From NCBI RefSeq assembly GCF_009742705.1, contig NZ_WPCU01000010.1, forward strand, positions 200,096-264,095: a DNA stretch of 64,000 nucleotides, read 5' to 3'. A program made the position numbers and the translations under genes. Below the pieces are notes generated by a model that saw nothing but the letters and a program-made list of their open reading frames with translations, had not been told where the DNA came from and did no database searches. How positions within the stretch are numbered: the first letter of the stretch is position 1; each line of letters begins with the position of its first letter. This stretch comes from Auraticoccus cholistanensis. Lineage in GTDB: Bacteria; Actinomycetota; Actinomycetes; Propionibacteriales; Propionibacteriaceae. Below, one piece after another: positions 39,350 to 53,877 of this stretch.

Positions 39350-40336
39350 TCACCACAGCCCGCTGCCGCTGATGCGCTTGCACACCCAGTTCACGACGAG
39401 CAGCAGGAACAGGTTGACCACCGAGTTCAGCAGCCCGACGGCCGTGGCCAGCCCGAAGTCCGCGTTGAGCAGACCGGTCTTGTAGACGTAGGTGGCGATG
39501 ATCTCGGACTGGGCCAGGTTGAGCGGGTTCTGCAGCAGGTAGGCCTTCTCGAACCCGATGGCCATGATGTTGCCGACGCTGAGGATGAGGATGATCGTCG
39601 CGGTCGGCATGATGCCGGGGATGTCGACGTGCCAGATCCGCCGCAGCCGGGAGGCGCCGTCCACCTTGGCGGACTCGTACAGGGCCGGGTCCACCGCCGA
39701 CAGGGCCGCCATGTAGATCACCGCGGAGTACCCGGTGGTCTGCCAGACATCCGACCACACGTACACGTGCCGGAAGTAGTCCGGGTTGCCGAGCAGGTCC
39801 GGTGCCGCGATCCCGAAGAGCCCGAAGGTCTTGGTCACGATGCCCAGCCGGGGCGCCATCATCAGGATCAGCATCGAGACGACGACCACGGTGGAGATGA
39901 AGTAGGGCGCGTAGGTGATCATCTGCACGCTCTTGCGGAACAGCCGGTGCCGCACCTCGTTGAGCATCAGGGCGAGCAGGATGGGCAGCGGGAAGCCGGC
40001 CAGCACGGTGTAGCCCGAGAGCAGCAGGGTGTTCTTCACCAGCGTCCAGAACACCGGGTTGCGGAACAGCCGCTCGAAGTTGGCCATGCCCACCCACGGG
40101 CTGTCCCACACGCCCCGGACCACGCTGTAGCTCTTGAAGGCCACCACCGTGTTGGTCATCGGGACGTACTTGAAGATGACGAAGTAGGCCAGCGGGACGA
40201 CCATCAGCAGGTACAGCTGCCAGTGCCGTCGCAGGCTGCGGCGCAACCGGTGGGAGAACCCGCTGGGGCGCGGGAGCTGGACGGGCGCGGCCGCGACCCC
40301 GGCTGCTCCCTCGGGTGGTGCCTGCACCGCCGTCAT
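39350..40336 (-). CDS. ABC sugar transporter permease (LplB/YteP-like)
   Basis: 328 residues, MalF-type CUT1 permease with a 40-residue polar N-terminus and six membrane segments. The EAA loop reads ALYESAKVDGASRLRRIW. Start ATG 40336 was chosen for AGGAGG six to seven bases upstream; a start at 40381 lacks such a site. First gene of the importer operon. No ATP-binding subunit is encoded nearby, so a shared MsmX/MsmK-type ATPase must be assumed. Confidence 0.92.
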   Translation of the reverse strand: MTAVQAPPEGAAGVAAAPVQLPRPSGFSHRLRRSLRRHWQLYLLMVVPLAYFVIFKYVPMTNTVVAFKSYSVVRGVWDSPWVGMANFERLFRNPVFWTLVKNTLLLSGYTVLAGFPLPILLALMLNEVRHRLFRKSVQMITYAPYFISTVVVVSMLILMMAPRLGIVTKTFGLFGIAAPDLLGNPDYFRHVYVWSDVWQTTGYSAVIYMAALSAVDPALYESAKVDGASRLRRIWHVDIPGIMPTATIILILSVGNIMAIGFEKAYLLQNPLNLAQSEIIATYVYKTGLLNADFGLATAVGLLNSVVNLFLLLVVNWVCKRISGSGLW

Positions 40337-40517
40337 CGGCGTCCTCCTGCAGCGACGTTGGTCAGGAAGGGCTTCGCTCACACGAAGATTGATCGGATGA
40401 CATCACAGCCCGAGGGGGTTCTGCAAGGGGTCGTCCGCGAACCCCCGCGCCCGACCCGCGGGGCGGTGGCGGGGACGCCTAGGATCGCCGGGGAGATCCC
40501 CGAGCCGAGGAGCGACG
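40337..40517. promoter_or_regulatory. divergent promoter region: sugar importer (-) and Rieske gene (+)
   Basis: On the plus strand TAGGAT (40480-40485) fits a -10 for the Rieske gene at 40518, with a leader of about 26 bases ending in GAGGAG. For the minus-strand importer, a CTTCG-N6-CGAAG inverted repeat (40372-40387) lies about 36 bases before the start and could be an operator. No regulator gene is adjacent. Confidence 0.4.
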
Positions 40518-40958
40518 ATGACCCACCCCGCCTTCGCGAGCAGCCGGCGCACCCTGCTGCGGGGCACCGGCGTGGCCGCGCTGGCCCTCGGCGGCGCCCT
40601 GTCGGGCTGCTCCGGGTCGCAGCGGCAGCCCTCCGCACCGGCCACGTCCCCGGCGGCGTCCGGCACGGCTGCGGCGGTGCAGCTGCCCGCGGCGGAGGTG
40701 CCGGTGGGGGGCGGGGTGGTGCTCGAGGACTCCGACTACGTGGTCACCCAGCCGCGGCCCGGGGAGTTCCGGGCCTTCTCGAAGGTGTGCACCCACCAGG
40801 GCTGCCCGGTGGGCGAGGTGGCCGAGGGGCAGATCGTGTGCTTCTGCCACGGCTCGGCCTTCTCGATCGAGGACGGGTCGGTGCTGCAGGGCCCGGCCGA
40901 GGAGCCGCTCGCGGGCGCGGCGGTGACCAGCTCGGGCGACCAGCTCTCCGTCGGCTGA
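40518..40958 (+). CDS. Rieske [2Fe-2S] protein with Tat-type lipoprotein signal
   Basis: 146 residues. The N-terminus has a twin-arginine pair in SSRRTLLRG, a hydrophobic stretch and a lipobox (LSGC). The mature part has the Rieske ligands CTH and CFCH, with CTHQGCPV. It probably accepts or donates electrons on the outer face of the membrane; the partner is unknown. It is not in an obvious bc1 operon. Start ATG 40518 with GAGGAG. Confidence 0.85.
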   Translation: MTHPAFASSRRTLLRGTGVAALALGGALSGCSGSQRQPSAPATSPAASGTAAAVQLPAAEVPVGGGVVLEDSDYVVTQPRPGEFRAFSKVCTHQGCPVGEVAEGQIVCFCHGSAFSIEDGSVLQGPAEEPLAGAAVTSSGDQLSVG

Positions 40959-40973
40959 CCCCCGCCGCGGCCC

Positions 40974-44081
<3,108 letters not shown>

Positions 44082-44143
44082 GCTATGCGGCCCCTCCGAC
44101 AGTTCCGTGCCCCGGCCGGGACCGCCGCCGGGACGGGCCGGTC

Positions 44144-44149
44144 TACATT
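44144..44149 (+). promoter_or_regulatory. candidate -10 upstream of the MBL-fold gene
   Basis: TACATT fits the TANNNT -10 consensus in the divergent uvrA/MBL spacer and lies 42 bases before the ATG at 44191, leaving room for a ribosome-binding site (GGAAGGA). Confidence 0.4.
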
Positions 44150-44190
44150 GACCCCGTCCGGCTGCGACACCCTCCGACGGAAGGACCCCG

Positions 44191-44859
44191 ATGAGCGAGC
44201 AGGAGCCCCTCAACCACGTGGAGCCCGGCGGCCCGCCGCTGCGGCTGGTGCTCACCGAGGGGGTGGAGCTGGTGAAGGTGTCGGTGGGACCGATGGACAA
44301 CAACGCCTACCTGGTCACCGTGGCCGGGGAGACGGTGCTGATCGACGCCGCCGCGGAGCCCGACCGGCTGCTGGAGACGATCGGCGACCGCCGGGTCACC
44401 ACGGTCGTCACGACGCACCGCCACGCGGACCACCTGGGCGCGCTGGCCGAGGTGGCGGCTGCCACCGGCGCACGGCTGGTCTGCGGCGCGGAGGACGCGC
44501 TGGCCGTCGAGTCCGCCACCGGGACCTCGCAGCAGCCGCTGCGCGACGGCGGCGTGGTGCCGCTGGGCCGGGGGCTGCTGGACGTCCTCACGGTGCCCGG
44601 GCACACCCCCGGCTCGGTGGTGCTGGGGCTCCGCTACCAGGACGGGCCAGACCACCTCTTCACCGGCGACAGCCTCTTCCCGGGCGGCCCCGGCCGCACC
44701 GAGAGCCCGGAGGACTTCCGGGAGCTGATGGACCACCTGGAGCACAAGGTCTTCCGCCACTTCACCGACGACACGGTGGTGCACCCAGGCCACGGCGACG
44801 ACACCACCATCGGCCGGGAGCGGCCGCACCTGCAGGAGTGGCGGCAGCGGGGCTGGTGA
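44191..44859 (+). CDS. MBL-fold metallo-hydrolase (glyoxalase II-like)
   Basis: 222 residues with the metal motif HRHADH (76-81), a further His in PGHTPGS, an Asp in [12 protein letters not shown] and the last His in [11 protein letters not shown]. This is the complete two-metal set. The sequence is closest to hydroxyacylglutathione-hydrolase-like proteins often found next to uvrA in actinobacteria; the substrate is unknown. A link with uvrA is positional only. Start ATG 44191, GGAAGGA upstream. Confidence 0.88.
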   Translation: MSEQEPLNHVEPGGPPLRLVLTEGVELVKVSVGPMDNNAYLVTVAGETVLIDAAAEPDRLLETIGDRRVTTVVTTHRHADHLGALAEVAAATGARLVCGAEDALAVESATGTSQQPLRDGGVVPLGRGLLDVLTVPGHTPGSVVLGLRYQDGPDHLFTGDSLFPGGPGRTESPEDFRELMDHLEHKVFRHFTDDTVVHPGHGDDTTIGRERPHLQEWRQRGW

Positions 44860-44883
44860 CCCCGCCGCCGCACGCGGGTCGGC

Positions 44884-46026
44884 TCAGTTGCGCCGCGGAC
44901 GCTCGCCCTGCCGCTCGTCCTCCAGCGTGGCCGGGGGCTCGAGCACGTCCTGCTCGGTGATCGTGGTGCCGTCGGTGTCGCCCTCGGGCTGCAGCGAGGA
45001 CTGCCCGTCGGCGGTGCTGCGGTCGTAGCGGGACTTCAGCAGGCTGGCCACGGTGGTGACGACCAGCACGCCGACGATGACGGCCAGCGACAGCCAGATC
45101 GGGACCTCGCCCTCGGCCGGCAGGGTGATCACCCAGTCGTAGACCGCGCCCATGGCGGGCCCGACCACCGGGGCCTCGGCGTACTGCCCGGACTCGTGCA
45201 TGGCGTGCAGCACCAGCTTCACGCCGATGAAGGCCAGGATGATCGACAGCCCCAGCGACAGGTAGACCAGCCGCTTGAGCAGGCCGCCGATCAGGAAGTA
45301 CAGCTGGCGCAGACCCATCAGCGCGAAGACGTTGGCGGTGAAGACCAGGTACGGCTCCTGGGTCAGGCCGTAGATCGCGGGGATCGAGTCGAGGGCGAAC
45401 AGCAGGTCGGTGCTGCCCAGGGCCAGGATGACCAGGGCCATCGAGGTCAGCACCCGGCGGCCGCCGGCGTGGGTGACCAGCTTGGTGCCGTGGTACTCGT
45501 CGACGAAGGGCAGCCGCTTGCGGGCGAAGCGCAGCAGGGCGTTGTCGACGTCCTCCTCGTCGTCGTGCTTGCTGTAGTCGATGACCAGCTTGACGGCGGT
45601 GTAGATCAGGAAGGCGCCGAAGAGGTAGAAGATCCAGGACACCCGCTCGATGGCCACCGCACCCACGGCGATGAAGATCGCGCGGAAGACGAGGGCCAGC
45701 ACGATGCCGACCATCAGCGCGAACTGCTGCAGGTGCCGGGGCACCTTCAGCGAGGCCATGATGATGATGAAGATGAACAGGTTGTCCAGCGACAGGCTGT
45801 ACTCGGTGAGCCAGCCGGCGAAGAACTCGGCGCCGTACTGGTGCCCGGAGACCACCCAGACCCCGATGCCGAAGGCCACGGCCAGCGCCACGTAGATGCT
45901 GACGAAGAGCCCGGCCTCCTTCATGGACGGCTCGTGGGGGCGCCGTCCGATGACGAGGATGTCGATCGCCAGCACGGCGACCAGGACCACCGCGGTGATG
46001 ACCCAGGTGTAGAGGTGCACGTTCAT
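44884..46026 (-). CDS. TerC family membrane protein (probable manganese exporter)
   Basis: 380 residues, about nine membrane segments. It contains the two acidic TerC signatures in the membrane (LSLDNLFIF and FALDSIPAIYG), and a cytoplasmic acidic loop (KHDDEEDVDN). TerC/Alx proteins export Mn2+ or insert it in membrane-bound enzymes, and many are controlled by a yybP-ykoY riboswitch. Such a leader is present here at 46064-46175. Start ATG 46026 lies 37 bases downstream of it and follows GGAAGG. Confidence 0.9.
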   Translation of the reverse strand: MNVHLYTWVITAVVLVAVLAIDILVIGRRPHEPSMKEAGLFVSIYVALAVAFGIGVWVVSGHQYGAEFFAGWLTEYSLSLDNLFIFIIIMASLKVPRHLQQFALMVGIVLALVFRAIFIAVGAVAIERVSWIFYLFGAFLIYTAVKLVIDYSKHDDEEDVDNALLRFARKRLPFVDEYHGTKLVTHAGGRRVLTSMALVILALGSTDLLFALDSIPAIYGLTQEPYLVFTANVFALMGLRQLYFLIGGLLKRLVYLSLGLSIILAFIGVKLVLHAMHESGQYAEAPVVGPAMGAVYDWVITLPAEGEVPIWLSLAVIVGVLVVTTVASLLKSRYDRSTADGQSSLQPEGDTDGTTITEQDVLEPPATLEDERQGERPRRN

Positions 46027-46063
46027 GCAGGAATTGCCTTCCGGGTGGAGGTCGAGGTGCCTC

Positions 46064-46175
46064 GGAGGTCTCTTCCACCGGGCCACCTGCGTGGCGCCGG
46101 TCCACGGCGCCGGGGGCCCCGACGCGCGGGAGCTGACCGTGGTGACGACGCCGAGGCCGAGGAATACTCCCCTCC
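46064..46175 (-). promoter_or_regulatory. yybP-ykoY-like manganese riboswitch before TerC
   Basis: On the minus strand the leader begins GGAGGGGAGTATT and ends AAGAGACCTCC; the outer GGAGG and CCTCC pair as the closing stem. The order, GGGGAGUA, then GUCGUCA, then (A)AGACC just before the closing strand, matches the conserved order in known yybP-ykoY RNAs such as the Lactococcus one. A GC-rich stem-loop region fills the middle. It ends 37 bases before the TerC ATG, so translation or transcription could be controlled. Recognition is from memory of the consensus, so the fold needs a covariance-model test. Confidence 0.6.
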
Positions 46176-46271
46176 TACCCCCAAACTACAGCAGCGCTCC
46201 CCCCGGGCGCGCATCGCGGGCGGGCCCGGACGACACGCATCGCGGGGCTCCCCGGCGCGGCGGCCGGGCCC

Positions 46272-46277
46272 TACCCT
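46272..46277 (+). promoter_or_regulatory. candidate -10 of the UvrA-like gene
   Basis: TACCCT fits TANNNT and lies 23 bases before the ATG at 46300, which follows GGGAGG closely. The short leader would carry only the ribosome-binding site. Confidence 0.35.
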
Positions 46278-46299
46278 GGTCCGCGGAGACGGGAGGACC

Positions 46300-48676
<2,377 letters not shown>

Positions 48677-48681
<5 letters not shown>

Positions 48682-48715
48682 GCCGGCCCCACCTCAGCGG
48701 CGGGCGCGGCTCAGC
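48677..48715. terminator. inverted repeat carrying both stop codons of the UvrA-like gene and uvrB
   Basis: GCTGAGCCG (48677-48685) pairs with CGGCTCAGC (48707-48715) across a 21-base loop. The two TGA stops are in the two arms. The loop is long, so termination efficiency is uncertain. Confidence 0.45.
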
Positions 48716-50804
48716 GCTGGGCCTCGATCATCTGGCGCAGCTCCTTCTTCAGCTCGGAGATCTCGTCGCGGAGCCGGGCGGCGACCTCGAACTGCAGGTC
48801 GCCGGCCGCGGTGTGCATCTGGGTGGTCAGCTCCTGCACCAGCGCCGCCAGGTCGCTGGCCGGCATCTGGGCCAGGTCGCGGCTGTGGGTGCCGACCTCG
48901 CCGACCGGCACGGGCGAGCGCTGCTGCTTGCGGCTGGTGCCGGCCCGGGCCATCACCTCGGCCGTGTCGGCGTCCTCGCGGGCCAGCATGTCGGTGATGT
49001 CGGCGATCCGCTTGCGCAGCGGCTGGGGGTCGATCCCGTGCTCGCGGTTGTAGGCGATCTGCAGCTCGCGGCGACGGTTCGTCTCGTCGATCGCCGACTG
49101 CATCGACGGGGTGATCTTGTCGGCGTACATGTGCACCTGCCCGGCCACGTTGCGGGCGGCGCGGCCGATGGTCTGGATCAGCGACCGGTCGCTGCGCAGG
49201 AAGCCCTCCTTGTCGGCGTCCAGGATGGCCACCAGCGAGACCTCGGGCAGGTCGAGGCCCTCACGCAGCAGGTTGATGCCGACCAGCACGTCGTACTCGC
49301 CCATCCGCAGCTCGCGCAGCAGCTCGACGCGGCGCAGGGTGTCCACCTCGGAGTGCAGGTAGCGGGTCCGGACCCCGTTCTCGAGCAGGTAGTCGGTCAG
49401 GTCCTCGGCCATCTTCTTGGTCAGGGTCGTCACCAGCACCCGCTCGTCACGGTCGGCGCGGAGCTTGATCTCGCCCATCAGGTCGTCGATCTGGCCCTGG
49501 GTCGGCTTGACGACGACCTCGGGGTCGACCAGCCCGGTGGGCCGGATCAGCTGCTCGACGAAGCCGTCGGAGCGCGCCAGCTCGTAGTTGCCGGGGGTGG
49601 CGGAGAGGTAGACCGTCTGCCCGATCCGCTCGACGAACTCCTCGAAGCGCAGCGGGCGGTTGTCCATCGCCGACGGCAGCCGGAAACCGTGCTCGACCAG
49701 CGTCCGCTTGCGGGACATGTCGCCCTCGTACATGCCGCCGATCTGCGGCACGGTGACGTGCGACTCGTCGATGACCAGCAGGAAGTCCTCGGGGAAGTAG
49801 TCGAGGAGGCAGTTGGGCGGTGACCCGGGCTCGCGGCCGTCGATGGGCTGGGAGTAGTTCTCGATGCCCGAGCAGGTGCCGATCTGGCGCATCATCTCGA
49901 TGTCGTAGGTGGTGCGCATCCGCAGCCGCTGGGCCTCCAGCAGCTTCTGCTGGGACTCCAGCTCGGCCAGCCGCTGCTCCAGCTCGTGCTCGATCCGCCG
50001 GATCGCCGCCTCCATCCGGTCGGGGCCGGCGACGTAGTGGCTGGCGGGCATCAGGAAGACCTGCTCGTCCTCGGAGAGCACCTCCCCCGTCAGCGGGTGC
50101 ATGGTGCTGAGCCGCTCGATCTCGTCGCCGAAGAACTCGACCCGGACCGCCATCTCCTCGTACTTGGGGAACACCTCCAGGGTGTCGCCACGGACCCGGA
50201 AGGTGCCACGGGTGCCGGCGAGGTCGTTGCGGGCGTACTGGATGTCGACCAGGCGGCGCAGCAGGAGGTCGCGGTCCATCTCGTCGCCCACCCGGAGGGT
50301 GATCATCCGGTTGAGGTACTCCTCGGCGCTGCCCAGGCCGTAGATGGCCGAGACCGTGGCCACCACGATGACGTCGCGCCGGGTGAGCAGCGAGTTGGTG
50401 GCCGAGTGGCGCAGCCGCTCGACCTCCTCGTTGAGCGAGGAGTCCTTCTCGATGTAGGTGTCCGTCTGCGGGACGTAGGCCTCGGGCTGGTAGTAGTCGT
50501 AGTAGGAGACGAAGTACTCGACCGCGTTCTTCGGGAAGAAGTGGCGCAGCTCGTTGGTGAACTGGGCCGCCAGGGTCTTGTTCGGCTGCATCACCAGCAC
50601 CGGGCGCTGCAGCCGCTCGGCCAGCCACGCCACGGTGGCGGTCTTGCCGGTACCGGTGGCGCCGAGCAGCACGACGTCCTGCTCGCCGGCCCGGATCCGG
50701 CGCTCCAGCTCGGCGATGGCGGCCGGCTGGTCGCCGGCGGGTTCGAAGTCGCTCTCGACCTTGAAGGGGGCCACCTGGCGCTGGAGCTCGGCGATCGGAC
50801 GCAT
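48711..50804 (-). CDS. uvrB: excinuclease ABC subunit B
   Basis: Helicase-fold damage-verification subunit. 697 residues. Walker A GATGTGKT (48-55), the beta-hairpin region [15 protein letters not shown] box, helicase motif [12 protein letters not shown] and a C-terminal UVR motif ([11 protein letters not shown]) that contacts UvrC. Start ATG 50804; TAGTCT sits exactly six bases upstream and there is no spaced ribosome-binding site, suggesting a leaderless message. Confidence 0.97.
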   Translation of the reverse strand: MRPIAELQRQVAPFKVESDFEPAGDQPAAIAELERRIRAGEQDVVLLGATGTGKTATVAWLAERLQRPVLVMQPNKTLAAQFTNELRHFFPKNAVEYFVSYYDYYQPEAYVPQTDTYIEKDSSLNEEVERLRHSATNSLLTRRDVIVVATVSAIYGLGSAEEYLNRMITLRVGDEMDRDLLLRRLVDIQYARNDLAGTRGTFRVRGDTLEVFPKYEEMAVRVEFFGDEIERLSTMHPLTGEVLSEDEQVFLMPASHYVAGPDRMEAAIRRIEHELEQRLAELESQQKLLEAQRLRMRTTYDIEMMRQIGTCSGIENYSQPIDGREPGSPPNCLLDYFPEDFLLVIDESHVTVPQIGGMYEGDMSRKRTLVEHGFRLPSAMDNRPLRFEEFVERIGQTVYLSATPGNYELARSDGFVEQLIRPTGLVDPEVVVKPTQGQIDDLMGEIKLRADRDERVLVTTLTKKMAEDLTDYLLENGVRTRYLHSEVDTLRRVELLRELRMGEYDVLVGINLLREGLDLPEVSLVAILDADKEGFLRSDRSLIQTIGRAARNVAGQVHMYADKITPSMQSAIDETNRRRELQIAYNREHGIDPQPLRKRIADITDMLAREDADTAEVMARAGTSRKQQRSPVPVGEVGTHSRDLAQMPASDLAALVQELTTQMHTAAGDLQFEVAARLRDEISELKKELRQMIEAQR

Positions 50805-50845
50805 ACCTCGAGACTACGTCCGACCGCCGACAGTTCCGGCGTCGC

Positions 50846-51853
50846 TCAGAGGTCCTCCAGCATGGAGACCGTCATCGCGCCCCAGTCCTCCAGCGCCTGC
50901 TCCTGGTTGGCGTCGTCGGCCAGGGCGAGCGAGCCGACCGCCGTGGTGCCGTCGTCGTTGATCGCCAGCAGCGAGACCAGCATGATCTTGGAGCTGCCGG
51001 CCCCGCTCGAGCTGGTCAGCATCACCGCCCCCACGGCCGAGTCGAGGCCACCGCCGACGCCGGCGTCCTCCGGCGCGCTCAGCACCTCCATGTCGGCGAA
51101 GGTCTCGCCCAGCGACTCGTGGTAGGAGGCGAGGACCGTGGTCGCCGACTCCCCCTGCAGCCCCTCGGCGGTCTCGCCGAGGAAGATCTCCGAGCCGTTC
51201 TCCACGGTGACGAACCCGTTGCTGCTCTCGGTGACCTCCCAGCCCTCGGCCAGGGTGAGCGTGACGCCGTGGCCGACCTCGACCTCCTCACCGGCGCCGC
51301 CGCCACCGCCCGGCTCCTCGCTGGGCTCCTCCGACGGCTCCTCGCTGGGTTCTCCGGAGGGCTCCGGGGACGGCTCGGGGCTGGGCTCGCCGCTGGGCGA
51401 GGGCTCGGGGCTGGCCGGCTCGGACGCGGTGGGCGTCGGCGTCGGCGGCGCGGGGGTCGAGCTGCCGGTCAGCGCCCAGATGATGCCGCCGACCGCCCCC
51501 ACCAGCACCAGAGCGGCGACGACGATGCCGATCAGCAGCGCGGGTGACCTGCGGCTCTGGCCGGCGCCCCCCGGGCCGTGCCCGCCGGGCGGGTAGCCGG
51601 GCCCGTACCCCTGCGGCGGGTACCCGTGCGGCGGCTGGCCGCCGGCCTGCGGGTAGCCCTGCTGCGGGTAGCCCTGGGCCGGTCCCTGCTGCGGGTACCC
51701 CTGCTGGGGGTAGCCCTGCTGCGGATGGCCCTGCGGGGACCCCTGCTGCGGGTACCCCTGCTGCGGGTACCCCGGCCGGGGCGCGCCCGGCTGGGGCTGG
51801 CCCTGCGGCTGGCCGGGCGGGGGCGGGTTCTGGCCCCAGGGACCCTGGCTCAT
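50846..51853 (-). CDS. Pro/Gln-rich membrane protein with extracellular domain, unknown function
   Basis: 335 residues. Residues about 1-98 are Pro/Gln/Gly/Tyr-rich with repeated PQQGYPQQG units, cytoplasmic by orientation. A single membrane segment lies at about 104-128. A Pro/Glu/Ser spacer ([14 protein letters not shown]) leads to a C-terminal domain (about 195-335) with [19 protein letters not shown], resembling small secreted domains of actinobacterial membrane proteins. I do not recognise a function. Start ATG 51853 overlaps the stop of the PrsW-like gene (ATGA) with AGGAGG before it, so the two are translated together. Confidence 0.8.
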   Translation of the reverse strand: MSQGPWGQNPPPPGQPQGQPQPGAPRPGYPQQGYPQQGSPQGHPQQGYPQQGYPQQGPAQGYPQQGYPQAGGQPPHGYPPQGYGPGYPPGGHGPGGAGQSRRSPALLIGIVVAALVLVGAVGGIIWALTGSSTPAPPTPTPTASEPASPEPSPSGEPSPEPSPEPSGEPSEEPSEEPSEEPGGGGGAGEEVEVGHGVTLTLAEGWEVTESSNGFVTVENGSEIFLGETAEGLQGESATTVLASYHESLGETFADMEVLSAPEDAGVGGGLDSAVGAVMLTSSSGAGSSKIMLVSLLAINDDGTTAVGSLALADDANQEQALEDWGAMTVSMLEDL

Positions 51854-53100
51854 CGCTCCTCCTGGTCGTAGAAGCTGTCGTCACCGGCCGGTTCGGCGGG
51901 CGCCGGCTGACGCGGCGCGGTCTCGGCCGCCGCCGGGACGGCGTGCCGCTCCGGGTGCAGCGAGTGCTGGACCCGCAGCGCCATCCCGCAGGCGTTGCAG
52001 AAGGCGGCGTGCGGCGCCAGCGGCATCTCGCAGCGGCGGCAGAAGTGCAGCTCCGCGTCGTCGCCCACGACCTCACGGGCCTCCGCCTCGAGGGCGGCCT
52101 CCATCAGGCCGTGGTGCAGCACGTTGCGGACCCGCAGCACCAGCACCGCGGCGATCAGCAGACCCCAGACGATGCTGACCAGCACGGCCAGGGTCGGGTC
52201 GGGCAGGAAGCTGAACAGGTACACGCCGGCGCCGTACAGGACGTTGGCGATCACCGCCTCCGCCAGGCCGCGGACGTAGCGGGGGGTGAAGCCGTCGTAG
52301 CCGCGGCCGAGCCCGGAGAACTCGGCGCAGGCGATGCCGGTGGCGGTGCCCATCACGACGGGCTTGACGAAGCCCTCGAGGAAGATCAGCGAGGCCCACA
52401 TGCCCGGCTCGTCGAGCCCGGCCGAACCCCCGGTCACCAGGTCCCAGTGCTTGACCACGGTGTCGAAGCAGGCGTAGGCGACACCGGAGACGATGCCGAA
52501 GGTGAGCCCGTCCATGAGGTCGTCGAACTCGGGGCGGCGCGCCAGCAGCAGCGGTCCGATCTGGCGCAGCGCCTCGCCCACCACCGGGACCAGCAGGGCC
52601 GCGATCAAGAAGTCGGTCACCTGGGGCCCGGGCGCCTGCCCGCCCAGCCCGCCGGCCAGCTCACCGATCCGGAAGGTCTCGCCACGCAGCTGCGTCCAGG
52701 CCAGGGTGAAGGCGATCGACAGCAGCCCGGTGAGGCCGAAGGCCAGCGCCACCACGGGCAGCGGCTCGTCCTCCCAGAGGTTCACGTCGTAGAGGTAGAC
52801 GATGTAGACGACCGGGATGGCGAAGGCCGCGATCAGCACGGCCAGCGGCAGGGCGCCGAAGATGGCCGTGACCAGCGCGAGCGTCAGCGAGATCAGCAGC
52901 GCCAGCTTGTAGGTCTGCGGGTGCTCGGACACGCCGCGGGGCATGATCGTCGAGACCAGCGAGAACGACGCCACCGGCTCGTCGGGCTTGACGGCGAACG
53001 ACTTGCGCCGGGCCACGTCGGTGCTGCGGACGTCGCTCCCGCAGTGGTGGCAGAAGTGGGCGACGGCAGGTAGCTGGGTCTGGCAGCGCGGGCACACCAC
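51850..53100 (-). CDS. PrsW-like membrane protein with N- and C-terminal zinc ribbons
   Basis: 416 residues. A zinc ribbon (CPRCQ...CHHCG) is at the very N-terminus and another (CRRCE...CNACG) near residue 355. Between them are about eight membrane segments with the PrsW-like order: [60 protein letters not shown]. The EExxK and second-His motifs of active PrsW proteases are not intact (EALRQ; KPVVMG). So it may be an inactive or diverged member. Start GTG 53100 has GAGGAGG six bases upstream. Confidence 0.78.
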   Translation of the reverse strand: MVCPRCQTQLPAVAHFCHHCGSDVRSTDVARRKSFAVKPDEPVASFSLVSTIMPRGVSEHPQTYKLALLISLTLALVTAIFGALPLAVLIAAFAIPVVYIVYLYDVNLWEDEPLPVVALAFGLTGLLSIAFTLAWTQLRGETFRIGELAGGLGGQAPGPQVTDFLIAALLVPVVGEALRQIGPLLLARRPEFDDLMDGLTFGIVSGVAYACFDTVVKHWDLVTGGSAGLDEPGMWASLIFLEGFVKPVVMGTATGIACAEFSGLGRGYDGFTPRYVRGLAEAVIANVLYGAGVYLFSFLPDPTLAVLVSIVWGLLIAAVLVLRVRNVLHHGLMEAALEAEAREVVGDDAELHFCRRCEMPLAPHAAFCNACGMALRVQHSLHPERHAVPAAAETAPRQPAPAEPAGDDSFYDQEER

Positions 53101-53203
53101 GCGGCACCTCCTCGGTCTGCGGCGGCGGAGGGTCGGATCCGCCAGGGAAAGGGTGGCGCATCCGCGGGTCCCGGCGGCAGGACGACCACCCGGGAGGAAG
53201 GTC

Positions 53204-53794
53204 TCAATTCGGTAACGGCTGCTGCCACCAGGAGACGATCTGCTCGCGGAGCCGTTCCGGGTCGCCGTCGTTGGACCACACGACGTCGGCCGCCCCCAGC
53301 CGCGTCTCCCGGTCGGCCTGGGCGGCCACGCGGGCGCGGGCCTCCTCGCCGCTGAGCCCGTCACGCTGCTGCAGCCGCCGCAGCTGGGTCTGGGGGTCGA
53401 CGTCGACGACCACCACCACGTCGAAGTCGTCCTGCTGCCCGGTCTCGACCAGCAGCGGGATGACGTGCACGACGCGGGCGTCCGGACCGGCCGCCGCCTC
53501 CCGCCGGGCGGCCAGCGCCCGCACCCGGGGGTGCACGATCGCCTCCAGGTCGCGCCGGGCCGCGGCGTCGGAGAAGACGATGCGTCCCAGCGCACGCCGG
53601 TCGAGCGAGCCGTCCTCCCGGAGCACCGGGTCGCCGAAGCGCTCGCGCACCGCGGCCAGCCCCTCCGACCCCGGGGCGACGACCTCGCGCGCCAGCACGT
53701 CGGCGTCGACCACCACGGCACCCAGCTCGGCGAGGACCGACGCGGCCGTGCTCTTGCCCGAGGCGATGGCCCCGGTCAACCCGATCCGCAGCAT
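53204..53794 (-). CDS. coaE: dephospho-CoA kinase
   Basis: Last step of coenzyme A synthesis, phosphorylating the 3'-OH of the ribose. 196 residues. Walker A GAIASGKST (8-16), VVDADVLAREVV, HPRVRAL and the lid PLLVETG are standard. Start ATG 53794 is preceded by TAGGGT exactly six bases upstream and no ribosome-binding site, so a leaderless mRNA is likely. The gene is close to uvrB in most actinobacteria, though here two genes lie between. Confidence 0.95.
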   Translation of the reverse strand: MLRIGLTGAIASGKSTAASVLAELGAVVVDADVLAREVVAPGSEGLAAVRERFGDPVLREDGSLDRRALGRIVFSDAAARRDLEAIVHPRVRALAARREAAAGPDARVVHVIPLLVETGQQDDFDVVVVVDVDPQTQLRRLQQRDGLSGEEARARVAAQADRETRLGAADVVWSNDGDPERLREQIVSWWQQPLPN

Positions 53795-53849
53795 GCCCGA
53801 ACCCTACGGGCGGAACTCCCGAAACGCCCTCACCGGCCCGCGTGAGCCC

Positions 53850-53855
53850 CTAGCC
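53850..53855 (+). promoter_or_regulatory. candidate -10 for the plus-strand glycosyltransferase
   Basis: TAGCCT fits the TANNNT consensus, 23 bases before the GTG at 53878, leaving a short leader with GGAGGA. The coaE promoter is back to back on the other strand. Confidence 0.4.
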
Positions 53856-53877
53856 TGGACGCGCCGGAGGACATCAC

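Noticed and set aside
40385-40410. TGAT-N8-ATCA as a LacI operator for the sugar importer
   Set aside because: Four-base arms are too short and no LacI-type gene is near.
45196-46299. Upstream extension of the UvrA-like frame over TerC
   Set aside because: The open frame continues on the other strand of TerC without a start signal; the ATG at 46300 has a ribosome-binding site and the family begins there.
51600-51800. Repeat array resembling a CRISPR
   Set aside because: The repeats are 9-12 bases, in frame and encode PQQGY units; there are no unique spacers.
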